DNA of 64,000 bases from Bog-950 sp046329495 (GCA_046329495.1 JAXLUO010000002.1:186001-250000), one strand, 5' to 3'; positions 9,100 to 16,532 are shown, counted from the stretch's first letter. Notes: generated by a model not told the origin, from the sequence alone. Numbers and translations are program-made.

Positions 9100-9300
9100 A
9101 TGGAACAAACCAATGACGAATTCACGACGCTCACCTTACTTTCCGAGCGAGCTACTCCGGCACAATTCAATTCTTTTTTAACGCTTGTAACTACCGAGTC
9201 GCTTTATAGGTGTATGAACAAACTGGTAGAACGGGAAGATTATGAGGCGGCCACATTTTACCGCGATGAACTGATCCGCCGCGGAGAATTAAGTAATTAA
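9100..9300 (+). CDS. UVR-motif-like small protein (66 aa)
   Basis: The C-terminal half (KLVEREDYEAATFYRDELIRRG) has the look of a UVR helical hairpin, the UvrB-UvrC contact motif also found in McsA-type proteins and in ClpC. A free-standing UVR hairpin might act as a protein adaptor; this is inference from motif only. The stop codon overlaps the stop of the convergent ku gene by 4 bases, so transcription of the two collides. Its promoter region resembles that of the DUF6496 gene. Confidence 0.65.
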   Translation: MEQTNDEFTTLTLLSERATPAQFNSFLTLVTTESLYRCMNKLVEREDYEAATFYRDELIRRGELSN

Positions 9301-10082
9301 GAAGCTTTCTTTTTACCACCTAAGCTTGCCTTCAGCATACTTACCAAATTGTCCTGGCCCTGCTTGTAGGTTACCTTTAATTTAGGTGTTTTAGGGCCCT
9401 TGCCCGTTTTGGCCTTATACTGGATAATCTTCATCAACTTTGCAGTATAGGTATCCTTGTATTTCGAGATATTGAAATGCTCTGTCAATTCATCAATCAG
9501 CTTTTTAGCCATTTCCTTTTCCCTGCTTTTTGCCTTGCTAACTGCCGGTAAATTCAAATCGCCAAAATCCCGGATCTCCTCGTCAAAGCGAATGCGGTTT
9601 AATACCAGTACCTTGTCCATCGGCTTTAGTACCGCCAATGTTTCCTTGTTGCGCATTACAAAGGTTGCTACGCCAACCCGGCCACTGGCTTGTAAAGCAT
9701 CGCGTATAACACCATAGGCCTTTGCGCCTGTTTTATCAGGTTCCAGGTAATAAGGTTGCTCGTAATAAATGGGATCTATCTCGGCCTGATCAACAAAGTT
9801 GATCACCTCAATCGTTTTAGTCTTTTTGGCATCGGCACTTTCAAAATCCTGCTGCTCAAGAACCACGTACTTGTTATGGAAGTTAAACCCTTTAACGATG
9901 CTCTTATAGGGCACTTCCTTACCGGTATTAGCATTTACCCGCTTAAACTGAATATTGGATAAATCGCGCTCATCCAGCATATCCAAATCAAGCGAGCTAT
10001 CCTGTACGGCAGTATACATTTTAACCGGGATGTTTACCAATCCCAGGCTTATTACTCCGGTCCATAACGAACGCATAGGCAA
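9297..10082 (-). CDS. ku: Bacterial Ku, DNA end-binding protein
   Basis: A 261-aa protein with the bacterial Ku core: MRSLWTGVISLGLVNIPVKMYTA at the N terminus, the Ku beta-barrel segment IYYEQPYYLEPDKTGAKAYGVIRDAL and the dimer-forming VMRNKETLAVLKPMDKVLVLNRIRF. Ku binds double-strand ends as a homodimer and recruits LigD for non-homologous end joining. LigD is not in the window and must be elsewhere for the pathway to work. The Lys-rich tail (KKLIDELTEHF... KKKAS) matches C-terminal extensions of other bacterial Ku proteins. ATG 10076 (MRSLW) is an equally good start. The gene is divergent from a small membrane peptide gene at 10191. Confidence 0.95.
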   Translation of the reverse strand: MPMRSLWTGVISLGLVNIPVKMYTAVQDSSLDLDMLDERDLSNIQFKRVNANTGKEVPYKSIVKGFNFHNKYVVLEQQDFESADAKKTKTIEVINFVDQAEIDPIYYEQPYYLEPDKTGAKAYGVIRDALQASGRVGVATFVMRNKETLAVLKPMDKVLVLNRIRFDEEIRDFGDLNLPAVSKAKSREKEMAKKLIDELTEHFNISKYKDTYTAKLMKIIQYKAKTGKGPKTPKLKVTYKQGQDNLVSMLKASLGGKKKAS

Positions 10083-10190
10083 TGGTTTTAATCCCGTTGC
10101 TTCAAAATTTTAGCCATGCGTATCGGGTAAAGCTTTACTCAATTTAGCAGGGAATGCTTGTTGCATGCCGTGGCTTACACACTACTAATT

Positions 10191-10364
10191 ATGAAATATC
10201 TGTTGCTGTTTATTCCTGTTGCCTTAGTTTTTGTTATTGCCGGTGCTCTATATCTTGTTACGCATATAGCCCGCATACTTATGATGTCGATTGCCGGCTT
10301 TATGGTGCTATTCTTCGGCACCAGCATGGCGCGTGCAGTTAAAACCTCTGTATTCTCCAGGTAA
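10191..10364 (+). CDS. Small two-helix membrane protein (57 aa)
   Basis: From ATG 10191 the product is MKYLLLFIPVALVFVIAGAL followed by a second hydrophobic helix (ILMMSIAGFMVLFFGTSMA) and a short basic end. It is therefore a hairpin-like inner membrane peptide; an upstream ATG at 10158 would break the clean N-terminal helix. Its stop codon abuts the stop of the convergent SDR gene. Function is unknown; the position next to ku and the SDR gene suggests stress-related expression. Confidence 0.6.
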   Translation: MKYLLLFIPVALVFVIAGALYLVTHIARILMMSIAGFMVLFFGTSMARAVKTSVFSR

Positions 10365-11237
10365 TTAACCACCAACTATTTCACCACCGTTAGGGTGTAA
10401 AACCTGTCCGCTCATATACGAAGCATCTTCACTGGCCAAAAAAACAAAGCAAGGCCCCACTTCCGAAGGTTGGCCCGGACGTTTCATTGGTTGATCTTTT
10501 CCGAACTCTTTAACTTTTTCTGCCGGAAATGTGGATGGAATAAAGGGAGTCCAAATGGGCCCAGGTGCAACGCCGTTGACACGTATGCCCTTTTCCGCCA
10601 GGTTAGAACTCAGTGCCCGGGTAAATGCAAGTATAGCGCCCTTGGTACTGCTGTAATCTATCAAATGACTACTGCCCCGATAAGCCGTTACCGAAGTACT
10701 GTTAATGATACACGCCCCTTCCTGCATATGTGCCAATGCCGCCTTTGTAAGGTAGAACATCGAAAAGATGTTGGTGCGAAAGGTATGCTCCATTTGCTCA
10801 TCCGTCACCTTTAAAAAGTCCTCCTGGTAATGCTGCTCTGCAGCGTTATTTACCAGTATATCCAGCTTACCAAGCTTACTAACTACCTCCTTTACCACTT
10901 TTTTACAAAATGCCGATTTGCCGAGGTCGCCGGGGAGTAACAGGCAGGTTCTGCCTTCGGCCTCCACCAGCAGCTTTGTCTTTTTAGCATCGCCGTGCTC
11001 CTTTAAATATACAATAGCTACATCGGCTCCTTCACGTGCAAATGCAATGGCTACGGCACGGCCTATTCCGCTATCGCCACCGGTTATGATGGCTACTTTA
11101 TCCTTTAATTTTTCGCTGCCCTGGTAATCGGGGCGTATGTACTCCGGTGCCGGTTTCATTTGCGCCTCAATGCCCGGTTGTTGTTTTTGGTGTTGCGCCG
11201 GCACTGATGCCGGTTTACTGCCCTTAGTTTTTGCCAT
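10365..11237 (-). CDS. SDR-family oxidoreductase (YghA/GSP39 type)
   Basis: A 290-aa short-chain dehydrogenase with an N-terminal extension typical of the general-stress branch (KPAPEYIRPDYQGSEKLKDKVAIITGG). Cofactor motif TGGDSGIGRAVA, NNAA motif (ILVNNAAEQH), catalytic Ser in INSTSV, and YSSTK with the Tyr/Lys pair are all present; the end GQVLHPNGGEIVGG is also standard. It likely reduces a carbonyl substrate with NAD(P)H; the substrate is unknown. ATG 11237 is preferred, but ATG 11261 in the same frame would add eight residues and places the hairpin described at 11236-11275 inside the coding part. Confidence 0.93.
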   Translation of the reverse strand: MAKTKGSKPASVPAQHQKQQPGIEAQMKPAPEYIRPDYQGSEKLKDKVAIITGGDSGIGRAVAIAFAREGADVAIVYLKEHGDAKKTKLLVEAEGRTCLLLPGDLGKSAFCKKVVKEVVSKLGKLDILVNNAAEQHYQEDFLKVTDEQMEHTFRTNIFSMFYLTKAALAHMQEGACIINSTSVTAYRGSSHLIDYSSTKGAILAFTRALSSNLAEKGIRVNGVAPGPIWTPFIPSTFPAEKVKEFGKDQPMKRPGQPSEVGPCFVFLASEDASYMSGQVLHPNGGEIVGG

Positions 11238-11275
11238 ACTGCTTGTTTTAATAAAAAGCATGGAACAAGCAGTAT
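11236..11275 (-). promoter_or_regulatory. Perfect 12-bp inverted repeat covering the SDR start codon
   Basis: ATACTGCTTGTT (11236-11247) and AACAAGCAGTAT (11264-11275) are exact complements separated by 16 bases. In the mRNA this folds a strong hairpin whose 3' arm contains the first two bases of the ATG at 11237, so the start codon would be buried unless the stem opens. It could equally be a DNA operator. Confidence 0.6.
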
Positions 11276-11354
11276 GCCTTTAGCGATAGGTAGAGGTTGA
11301 GGAGATTTGGGGAGTGTAAGTCAATAGCAGGATCAAGTAACCGTATGTTTAAAC

Positions 11355-11654
11355 TCAAACCTGACCATTCTTTAGTTTAGTTTGAAGTCCTTCCGTGGTT
11401 TCCTTAAAGGATTCTATATTTTTAAGTGCCTTTAATATCTCTGCAGTCCAGATTTCTTCTGACGGTAATTGAAACCAAAGCGGGTTACCGCCTTGACTTG
11501 GATAACCAATTGAATCTCCCTCTCCGTTCCATCTCATAGCTAAGCGATAATCATCCTCTTCTTCCCAGTATCCATAAGCAATAGAAAAGCCATTTTTATC
11601 ATAAATAACGGTATTTGCATAGAACTTTGCTGGCCTTACTTGTTTTGGATCCAT
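11355..11654 (-). CDS. Hypothetical protein (99 aa)
   Basis: A small soluble protein with no signal peptide. It is rich in aromatic residues in the first 70 positions (GFSIAYGYWEEEDDYRLAMRWNGEGD, SQGGNPLWFQLP), which suggests a compact beta-rich fold, and ends in a charged helix. I do not recognise a named family with certainty, though the MRWNGEGDSIGYP section looks like a recurring Bacteroidota hypothetical. Codon pattern and aromatic content support a real gene. The upstream 145 bases are very AT-rich and hold two palindromes. Confidence 0.62.
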   Translation of the reverse strand: MDPKQVRPAKFYANTVIYDKNGFSIAYGYWEEEDDYRLAMRWNGEGDSIGYPSQGGNPLWFQLPSEEIWTAEILKALKNIESFKETTEGLQTKLKNGQV

Positions 11655-11687
11655 AGCTTGATTATTTAGTATAACATTTTATTTAGG

Positions 11688-11746
11688 ATACTCTAAAATA
11701 GAGTATTTAATATGCCATTTTACATAAAAAAATAAATTTATTTTTT
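11688..11746. promoter_or_regulatory. Two palindromes upstream of the 99-aa gene
   Basis: ATACTCTA and TAGAGTAT (11688-11706) form an exact inverted repeat with a 3-base spacer. AAAAAATAAA and TTTATTTTTT (11727-11746) form an exact 20-base palindrome. Both lie within 95 bases of the start codon at 11654 and may be operator or promoter elements. Confidence 0.4.
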
Positions 11747-11915
11747 ACCTTATGCATACAAATTTAATGCTGAGGCATTCACACAAGTAGCGCAGCGACA
11801 GCCACCGGTAAAAGCAGTTTCAAACCACCGTTATTATTCCGTATCCATCCGGCTGTTTCAGCCGTGGCATCCGTGGCAATATTTGGCTTTCGAATAAATG
11901 TGACTTCCTTAAACG

Positions 11916-11943
11916 AAAAAAGCAACGCTATTGCGTTGCTTTC
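11916..11943 (-). terminator. Terminator hairpin, tandem copy 1
   Basis: AAGCAACGC and GCGTTGCTT arms with TATT loop, flanked by A and T runs; third downstream copy of the tRNA-Pro terminator. Confidence 0.8.
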
Positions 11944-11950
11944 CATTTCG

Positions 11951-12021
11951 TCGGGGTGGCAAGATTCCCTGCCTGACTGCTGACGCAAGTCACGCAGGCA
12001 GGGAACCTGCGACCACCTGCT
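11951..12021 (-). pseudogene. tRNA-Pro fragment with 35-bp palindromic insert (copy 1)
   Basis: 11951-11967 equals the 3' end of tRNA-Pro up to the T loop, 11968-12002 is an inserted palindrome with arms CCTGCCTG and CAGGCAGG, and 12003-12021 resumes the tRNA sequence (GAACCTGCGACC) before decaying at the anticodon arm. It cannot fold as a tRNA. Confidence 0.8.
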
Positions 12022-12118
12022 ATAAAGACGATTCTGAACGACCCATTATTCCGTACTCATCCGGCTGTTTCATCCGTGGCAATATTTGGCTTTCGAATAA
12101 ATGTGACTTCCTTAAACG

Positions 12119-12146
12119 AAAAAAGCAACGCTATTGCGTTGCTTTT
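12119..12146 (-). terminator. Terminator hairpin, tandem copy 2
   Basis: Same AAGCAACGC/GCGTTGCTT hairpin with TATT loop as at 12333, downstream of the second tRNA-Pro fragment on the minus strand. Confidence 0.8.
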
Positions 12147-12153
12147 CATTTCG

Positions 12154-12236
12154 TCGGGGTGGCAAGATTCCCTGCCTGACTGCTGACGCAAGTCACGCAG
12201 GCAGGGAACCTGCGACCACTTGCGGTAAAAGCAGGT
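12154..12236 (-). pseudogene. tRNA-Pro fragment with 35-bp palindromic insert (copy 2)
   Basis: 12154-12170 is the tRNA-Pro 3' end, 12171-12205 is the same 35-base palindrome inserted at the same T-loop position as in copy 1, and from 12206 the tRNA sequence continues to a corrupted anticodon arm (CTTGC ... GCAGG). The anticodon loop is changed, so it is not a functional tRNA. Confidence 0.8.
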
Positions 12237-12332
12237 TCAAACCACCGTTATTATTCCGTATCCATCCGGCTGTTCCATCCGTGGCATCCGTAGCAATATT
12301 TGGCCTCCAAATAAATGGTACTGCCCTAAACG

Positions 12333-12360
12333 AAAAAAGCAACGCTATTGCGTTGCTTTT
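12333..12360 (-). terminator. Terminator of the tRNA-Ser/tRNA-Pro unit
   Basis: AAGCAACGC (12337-12345) pairs with GCGTTGCTT (12350-12358) over loop TATT; on the minus strand it is followed by six U residues. It starts 8 bases after the tRNA-Pro 3' end. Confidence 0.88.
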
Positions 12361-12367
12361 CATTTCG

Positions 12368-12442
12368 TCGGGGTGGCAAGATTCGAACCTGCGACCCCCT
12401 GCTCCCAAAGCAGGTGCGCTAACCGGACTGCGCTACACCCCG
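12368..12442 (-). tRNA. tRNA-Pro (anticodon TGG)
   Basis: 75 bases forming a full cloverleaf on the minus strand: acceptor CGGGGTG/CACCCCG plus discriminator A, anticodon stem CCTGC/GCAGG around loop TTTGGGA (anticodon TGG), T arm with GGTTCGAATC. CCA is not encoded. It follows tRNA-Ser by 27 bases in the same direction. Confidence 0.95.
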
Positions 12443-12469
12443 AAAATAAACCTCCTTGCGGACGTTCGC

Positions 12470-12557
12470 GGTGAGGGAGGGATTCGAACCCTCGGTACCG
12501 TTTTACCAGTACGACAATTTAGCAAACTGTTGATTTCAGCCACTCATCCACCTCACC
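12470..12557 (-). tRNA. tRNA-Ser (anticodon GCT)
   Basis: 88 bases with acceptor GGTGAGG/CCTCACC, a long variable arm typical of class II tRNAs (GTACTGGTAAAACGGTACC) and anticodon loop TTGCTAA, giving GCT. T arm GGGTTCGAATCCC is intact. First gene of the tRNA-Ser/tRNA-Pro pair. Confidence 0.95.
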
Positions 12558-12615
12558 GTAAAGTTAAGAACTTTTTCCACCTTCCAGCGGAAGTCGCCCC
12601 CCGTAAAAAGGACGA

Positions 12616-12644
12616 CAAAAATAGAAAAATCAATAAAATACCAA
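12616..12644 (-). promoter_or_regulatory. Bacteroidota-type promoter for the tRNA pair
   Basis: On the minus strand a TTG (12642-12644) is followed after 18 bases by TATTTTTG (12616-12623), matching the TTG-N18/20-TAnnTTTG pattern of Bacteroidota sigma-A. The -7 box ends 58 bases before the mature tRNA-Ser 5' end. Confidence 0.65.
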
Positions 12645-12676
12645 ACCCCTTTCAGCACATTTCTGCAACAAAGTTT

Positions 12677-12707
12677 TTGCATCTACACTTCTTCATACTT
12701 ACCTTGG
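12677..12707 (+). promoter_or_regulatory. Possible promoter for the nuclease gene
   Basis: TTG at 12677-12679, 20 bases, then TACCTTGG (12700-12707), one mismatch to TAnnTTTG; start codon is 17 bases further on. Confidence 0.45.
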
Positions 12708-12724
12708 CGCTCAAACCCTTACCT

Positions 12725-13231
12725 ATGGCCCGTTTGCGCGTTTTGCTGCTCCTTGTTCTCCTCTCCTTTTCGGCTTGCCAAAGCCCTGAAAAAAATTCAA
12801 AGGAGGCCGTTTCGCAGCCGGGTTTTGTAAAAGTTACCCATGTAATTGACGGTGATACCTTTGATGTAGAGGACAGCACCGGTCAAACCACCCGCATCCG
12901 TTTTATTGGTTTGGATGCGCCTGAAAGCCGCAAGACCCCGAAAGAAGATGTGCAGTTTTACGGTAAAGAAGCCAAAGAATACCTTAAGCAGCGGTTAAAA
13001 GGCCAACAGGTTAGGCTGGTGAACGATGTAGAGCCACACGATAAATACGGCCGCACACTGGCTTATGTATACCTTACCGATGGCACCTTTTTGAACGCCG
13101 AACTGGTAGAGCAGGGGTATGCCGAGATAATGACCATTCCGCCGAACGTGGCGCATGCCGATGAGTTTCTTAAACTGCAGCAGGAGGCACGCGAAAATAA
13201 ACGCGGCATGTGGCAGCACCAGGCCTTCTGA
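12725..13231 (+). CDS. Thermonuclease-family lipoprotein (SNase fold)
   Basis: A 168-aa protein with lipoprotein signal MARLRVLLLLVLLSFSAC, then a staphylococcal-nuclease domain: VIDGDTFDVED, the catalytic Arg in IRFIGLDAPE and the conserved DKYGRTLAYVYL and NAELVEQGYAEI segments; it ends with NKRGMWQH. It should cleave DNA and RNA at the cell envelope in a calcium-dependent way, probably for nutrient scavenging or defence against free DNA. The frame is open far upstream to 12134, but that part runs through two tRNA genes on the other strand and is not coding; ATG 12725 matches the signal peptide and the promoter at 12677. Confidence 0.93.
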   Translation: MARLRVLLLLVLLSFSACQSPEKNSKEAVSQPGFVKVTHVIDGDTFDVEDSTGQTTRIRFIGLDAPESRKTPKEDVQFYGKEAKEYLKQRLKGQQVRLVNDVEPHDKYGRTLAYVYLTDGTFLNAELVEQGYAEIMTIPPNVAHADEFLKLQQEARENKRGMWQHQAF

Positions 13232-13246
13232 TAAAATAGTAAGGAA

Positions 13247-13960
13247 TTATTCCTGCGGTTCTTCAGCCTCTTCAGCACCGCCCATTTCTGCCGATTCGCC
13301 GGCTTCCTCGGTTTCGTTGCTGATTTCGTTTTCGGCTTCCGCATCAACTACCGATGCAGTTTCGGTGTTGGATGGCATATCGGATACTACCTCGGGCACT
13401 TCGCCTACGGTATTGGTATCAACCGGAGGTAACACATCTTTTAGCTTAGGCAACTCGTTGGTGTTGTTTATACCAAAGTAATCGAGGAAGGTTTGGGTAA
13501 CCTTATAGATAATAGGTTTGCCGGGCTGGTCTTCCAGCTTGCCGCAAATTTCTATTAATTCTTTTTCTAATAACTTCTCAATGCTGTAATCGCAGCTTAC
13601 ACCACGAATCTTTTCGCATTCGCTTTTGGTAACAGGGCCACGGTAGGCAATAATAGCCAGTGTTTCCAGCGCAGCTGTGCTTAAGCGCTTCTTCTCACGC
13701 ATGCCTATTAAAGCAGCTACAGTGCTGTGGTATTCGGGTTTGGTAAAAAACTGATAACCACCACCAATTACGCGCAGTTCAAACGCATAAATATCACTTT
13801 GGAATTTCTCCTGCAGGTCGCCCAGTATTTGTTCTACCACTTTCTCATCCAGCACAGTGCCGGGGGCAGCCTTACCTATAGCCTCCACAATATCATCCAC
13901 GGTTACAGCACTTTCCGAGCTGAACACAAGGGCTTCGATATGTTGGTGCAGGTTTTCCAT
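13247..13960 (-). CDS. scpB: Segregation and condensation protein B
   Basis: A 237-aa protein with the ScpB pattern: N-terminal HIEALVFSSESAVTVDDI, winged-helix core with LSTAALETLAIIAYRGPVTKSECEKIRGV and the second wing TFLDYFGINNTNELPKL. It is the kleisin-binding partner in the Smc-ScpAB condensin that folds and segregates the chromosome. The last 55 residues are an acidic Glu/Ala/Val-rich tail (ending GGAEEAEEPQE) that is longer than in most ScpB proteins and likely disordered. ScpA is not adjacent, which is common. It lies downstream of atpAG, separated by a hairpin. Confidence 0.95.
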   Translation of the reverse strand: MENLHQHIEALVFSSESAVTVDDIVEAIGKAAPGTVLDEKVVEQILGDLQEKFQSDIYAFELRVIGGGYQFFTKPEYHSTVAALIGMREKKRLSTAALETLAIIAYRGPVTKSECEKIRGVSCDYSIEKLLEKELIEICGKLEDQPGKPIIYKVTQTFLDYFGINNTNELPKLKDVLPPVDTNTVGEVPEVVSDMPSNTETASVVDAEAENEISNETEEAGESAEMGGAEEAEEPQE

Positions 13961-13978
13961 GCTTAGCTATGCGAAATA

Positions 13979-13994
13979 AGCCCCTTGCGGGGCT
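13979..13994 (-). terminator. Short hairpin between atpG and scpB
   Basis: AGCCCC and GGGGCT with loop TTGC; on the minus strand followed by TTATTTC, a weak U tract. Probably ends or attenuates the atpA-atpG message before scpB. Confidence 0.55.
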
Positions 13995-14002
13995 CGTTAA
14001 AT

Positions 14003-14893
14003 TTATCCTTTTTCTTCCAACGCTGCGGCACCGCCCACAATCTCCAAAATCTCCTTGGTAATAGCGGCCTGACGTTCGCGGTTGTAAACAATCTTTAAGC
14101 TCTTGATCAGTTCCTGGGCGTTGTTGGTTGCCGATTCCATGGCCACCATACGTGCTCCGTGTTCCGATGCGTTGTTATCTAACAGCGCCTTAAAGAATTG
14201 GGTATTTAAAATTTTAGGAACTAACTCCTCTAACAAACGATCTTTTTCAGGTTCGTAGATATAGTCGTTCTTCTTCTTGCTTTCCTTGCCTTTTTCAGCA
14301 GGTTCAACAGGTAAAAAGCGTTCAACACTAAACAACTGGGTAGCGGCGTTTTTAAACTTAGCATACACCAGTTCAATTACATCATACTTACCTTCGGCAA
14401 AAGCGGCCATCAGCGTTTCGCTAACTGCCTGCGAGTTTTCGAAGCTTAGTTTAGCGGTTAAGCCGGTATAATCAGTGATAAACTTCAGGTCCTTATCCTT
14501 CTTAAAGAAGTCGTAGCCTTTTTTACCTACGTTCAGCATGGTTACGTTACCGGCCTTGTGCTGTGCAGCATAGGTTTCGGCTAATAAACGGCGGGTAGTT
14601 TTAATGATGTTGGTATTGAAGCCACCGCACAAACCTTTATCGCTCGTAATCACCACCAGCAACACATTTTTTACTTCGCCTTTACGGTTGTATTTACCGT
14701 TGGCACCGCCTTCCATGTTGCCCATAATGTTGCTCAGTATCTCGTTCAGCTTTTCGCTGTAAGGGCGCATTTGCACAATGCGGTCCTGTGCACGCTTCAG
14801 CTTACTTGCGGCTACCAGTTTCATAGCCTTGGTAATTTGCTGCGTTGTGCCTACCGAGCCAATACGTATACGAATCTCTTTTAAGTTAGCCAT
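14003..14893 (-). CDS. atpG: ATP synthase F1 gamma subunit
   Basis: A 296-aa gamma subunit starting MANLKEIRIRIGSVGTTQQITKAMKLVAASKL, the classic N-terminal rotor helix, with VVITSDKGLCGGFNTNI in the middle and the C-terminal helix ARMVAMESATNNAQELI / ALTYNR-like IVYNRERQAAITKEILEIVGGA. It forms the central stalk of F1 that couples proton flow to ATP synthesis. There is an insertion around residues 205-225 (PVEPAEKGKESKKKNDYIYEP) like that of other Bacteroidota. ATG 14893 was chosen; frames upstream to 14935 lack family similarity. It follows atpA by 58 bases. Confidence 0.97.
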   Translation of the reverse strand: MANLKEIRIRIGSVGTTQQITKAMKLVAASKLKRAQDRIVQMRPYSEKLNEILSNIMGNMEGGANGKYNRKGEVKNVLLVVITSDKGLCGGFNTNIIKTTRRLLAETYAAQHKAGNVTMLNVGKKGYDFFKKDKDLKFITDYTGLTAKLSFENSQAVSETLMAAFAEGKYDVIELVYAKFKNAATQLFSVERFLPVEPAEKGKESKKKNDYIYEPEKDRLLEELVPKILNTQFFKALLDNNASEHGARMVAMESATNNAQELIKSLKIVYNRERQAAITKEILEIVGGAAALEEKG

Positions 14894-14951
14894 GCTATTA
14901 ATTGATAGGCGCAGGTTGGTAGTTGTAGCTACCAATCTATGCTATAATTTT

Positions 14952-16532
14952 TTAGTGTTGATAATTCAGTGATACTTCGGCAGCCAGGTCCTGCAGTTTC
15001 TTTTCAGTAGCTGCATCCATTGGGTTCTTCAGGCTCTTTAACACATCAGGGAAACGGGTTTCCAACTGGGTTAAGTAATCCTTCTCGAACTCGCGCATTT
15101 TGTTCACCGGCACTTTCGATGCCAGGTTCTTGGTGCCGATAAACAGGATAGCCACCTGCTTTTCAACACTGAACGGAGAGAACTGCGCCTGCTTCAATAT
15201 TTCCACGTTACGGGCACCTTTGTCCAATACTGCTTTAGTAGCAGCATCCAGATCGGAACCGAACTTAGAGAAAGCTTCCAATTCGCGGTATTGGGCCTGG
15301 TCAAGCTTTAAGGTACCTGCTACCTTCTTCATGCTCTTGATCTGTGCGTTACCACCCACACGGCTAACGGAGATACCTACGTTAATTGCCGGGCGAACAC
15401 CTGAGTTAAATAGACCTGATTCAAGGAATATCTGACCGTCGGTAATAGAAATTACGTTGGTTGGGATATAAGCCGATACGTCACCTGCCTGTGTTTCAAT
15501 AATTGGCAGAGCGGTTAATGAACCACCACCTTTTACGATGCTGCGGATGCTTTCCGGAATATCGTTCATTTGGCTGGCAACTTCCAGGTTGGCGTTAATT
15601 TTAGCGGCACGCTCTAATAAACGGCTGTGCAGGTAGAATACGTCGCCGGGGTAAGCTTCGCGGCCCGGAGGACGACGCAGCAGCAGACTCACTTCGCGGT
15701 AAGCTACGGCTTGCTTACTTAAATCATCGTATACAATCAAAGCCGGACGGCCTGTATCGCGGAAGAATTCGCCGATGGCAGCACCTGCGAATGGCGCGTA
15801 GAATTGCAGCGGAGCAGGATCAGCAGCAGAAGCGGAAACTACCACGGTATAAGGCATAGCACCGTTTGCTTCCAGGGTTTTAACAACTCCGGCAACGGTA
15901 GAAGCCTTTTGACCGCAGGCTACATATATACAGAACACAGGTTCTCCTTTTTCGTAGAACTCGCGCTGGTTGATGATAGTATCGATAGCAACGGCGCTTT
16001 TACCTACCTGACGGTCGCCGATGATTAATTCACGCTGACCACGGCCGATTGGAATCATCGCGTCGATCGCTTTGATACCTGTTTGCAGCGGTTCGTTTAC
16101 CGGCTGACGGTAGATAACACCGGGAGCCTTACGCTCTAACGGCATTTCGTATAACTGACCACCGATAGGGCCTTTACCGTCGATAGGTTCGCCCAGGGTA
16201 TTGATAACGCGGCCCAGCATGCCTTCGCCTACTTTAATAGAAGCGATTACGCCGGTACGCTTAACGGTATCACCTTCTTTAATTTGCTCCGATGGACCCA
16301 TTAATACCACACCTACGTTATCTTCTTCCAGGTTAAGTACAATTGCGCGTACACCTGTGTTGCTGAACTCCACCAGCTCGCCTGCGCGTGCGTTGGTAAG
16401 GCCATACACGCGGGCAATACCGTCACCCACTTGTAATACCGTGCCTACCTCTTCAAGTTCGGCTGCACTTTTAAAGTTTGAAAGCTGTTCGCGGAGAATC
16501 GCTGAAATTTCATCTGGTTTTACTTCTGCCAT
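14952..16532 (-). CDS. atpA: ATP synthase F1 alpha subunit
   Basis: A 526-aa alpha subunit with N-terminal EISAILREQLSNFKSAAELEEVGTVLQVGDGIARVYGL, P loop GDRQVGKSAVAIDTI, and the signature PAINVGISVSRVGGNAQIKSMKKVAG. It carries the non-catalytic nucleotide sites of F1. It is the first gene of an atpA-atpG operon: no atpH, atpF, atpE or atpB precedes it, and a good promoter lies at 16628. In many bacteria these genes form one block, so here the F-type operon is split. Confidence 0.98.
   Translation of the reverse strand: MAEVKPDEISAILREQLSNFKSAAELEEVGTVLQVGDGIARVYGLTNARAGELVEFSNTGVRAIVLNLEEDNVGVVLMGPSEQIKEGDTVKRTGVIASIKVGEGMLGRVINTLGEPIDGKGPIGGQLYEMPLERKAPGVIYRQPVNEPLQTGIKAIDAMIPIGRGQRELIIGDRQVGKSAVAIDTIINQREFYEKGEPVFCIYVACGQKASTVAGVVKTLEANGAMPYTVVVSASAADPAPLQFYAPFAGAAIGEFFRDTGRPALIVYDDLSKQAVAYREVSLLLRRPPGREAYPGDVFYLHSRLLERAAKINANLEVASQMNDIPESIRSIVKGGGSLTALPIIETQAGDVSAYIPTNVISITDGQIFLESGLFNSGVRPAINVGISVSRVGGNAQIKSMKKVAGTLKLDQAQYRELEAFSKFGSDLDAATKAVLDKGARNVEILKQAQFSPFSVEKQVAILFIGTKNLASKVPVNKMREFEKDYLTQLETRFPDVLKSLKNPMDAATEKKLQDLAAEVSLNYQH

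Larger units (their letters stand above)
11801..12442 (-). repeat. Three tandem ~205-bp units ending in tRNA-Pro sequence
   Basis: A unit made of a short word region (TCCGTGGCAT words), a bidirectional hairpin and tRNA-Pro sequence occurs three times; matching points lie 203 and 214 bases apart (terminator AGCAACG at 11921, 12124, 12338). Only the right-hand unit has an intact tRNA. The two left-hand units keep a split 3' part. The segment also explains why long artificial reading frames appear here; none is a credible gene. Confidence 0.85.

Noticed and set aside
12134..12724. Long open frame joined upstream of the nuclease gene
   Set aside because: It passes through two tRNA genes on the opposite strand and tandem repeats; the true start at 12725 has a lipoprotein signal and a nearby promoter.
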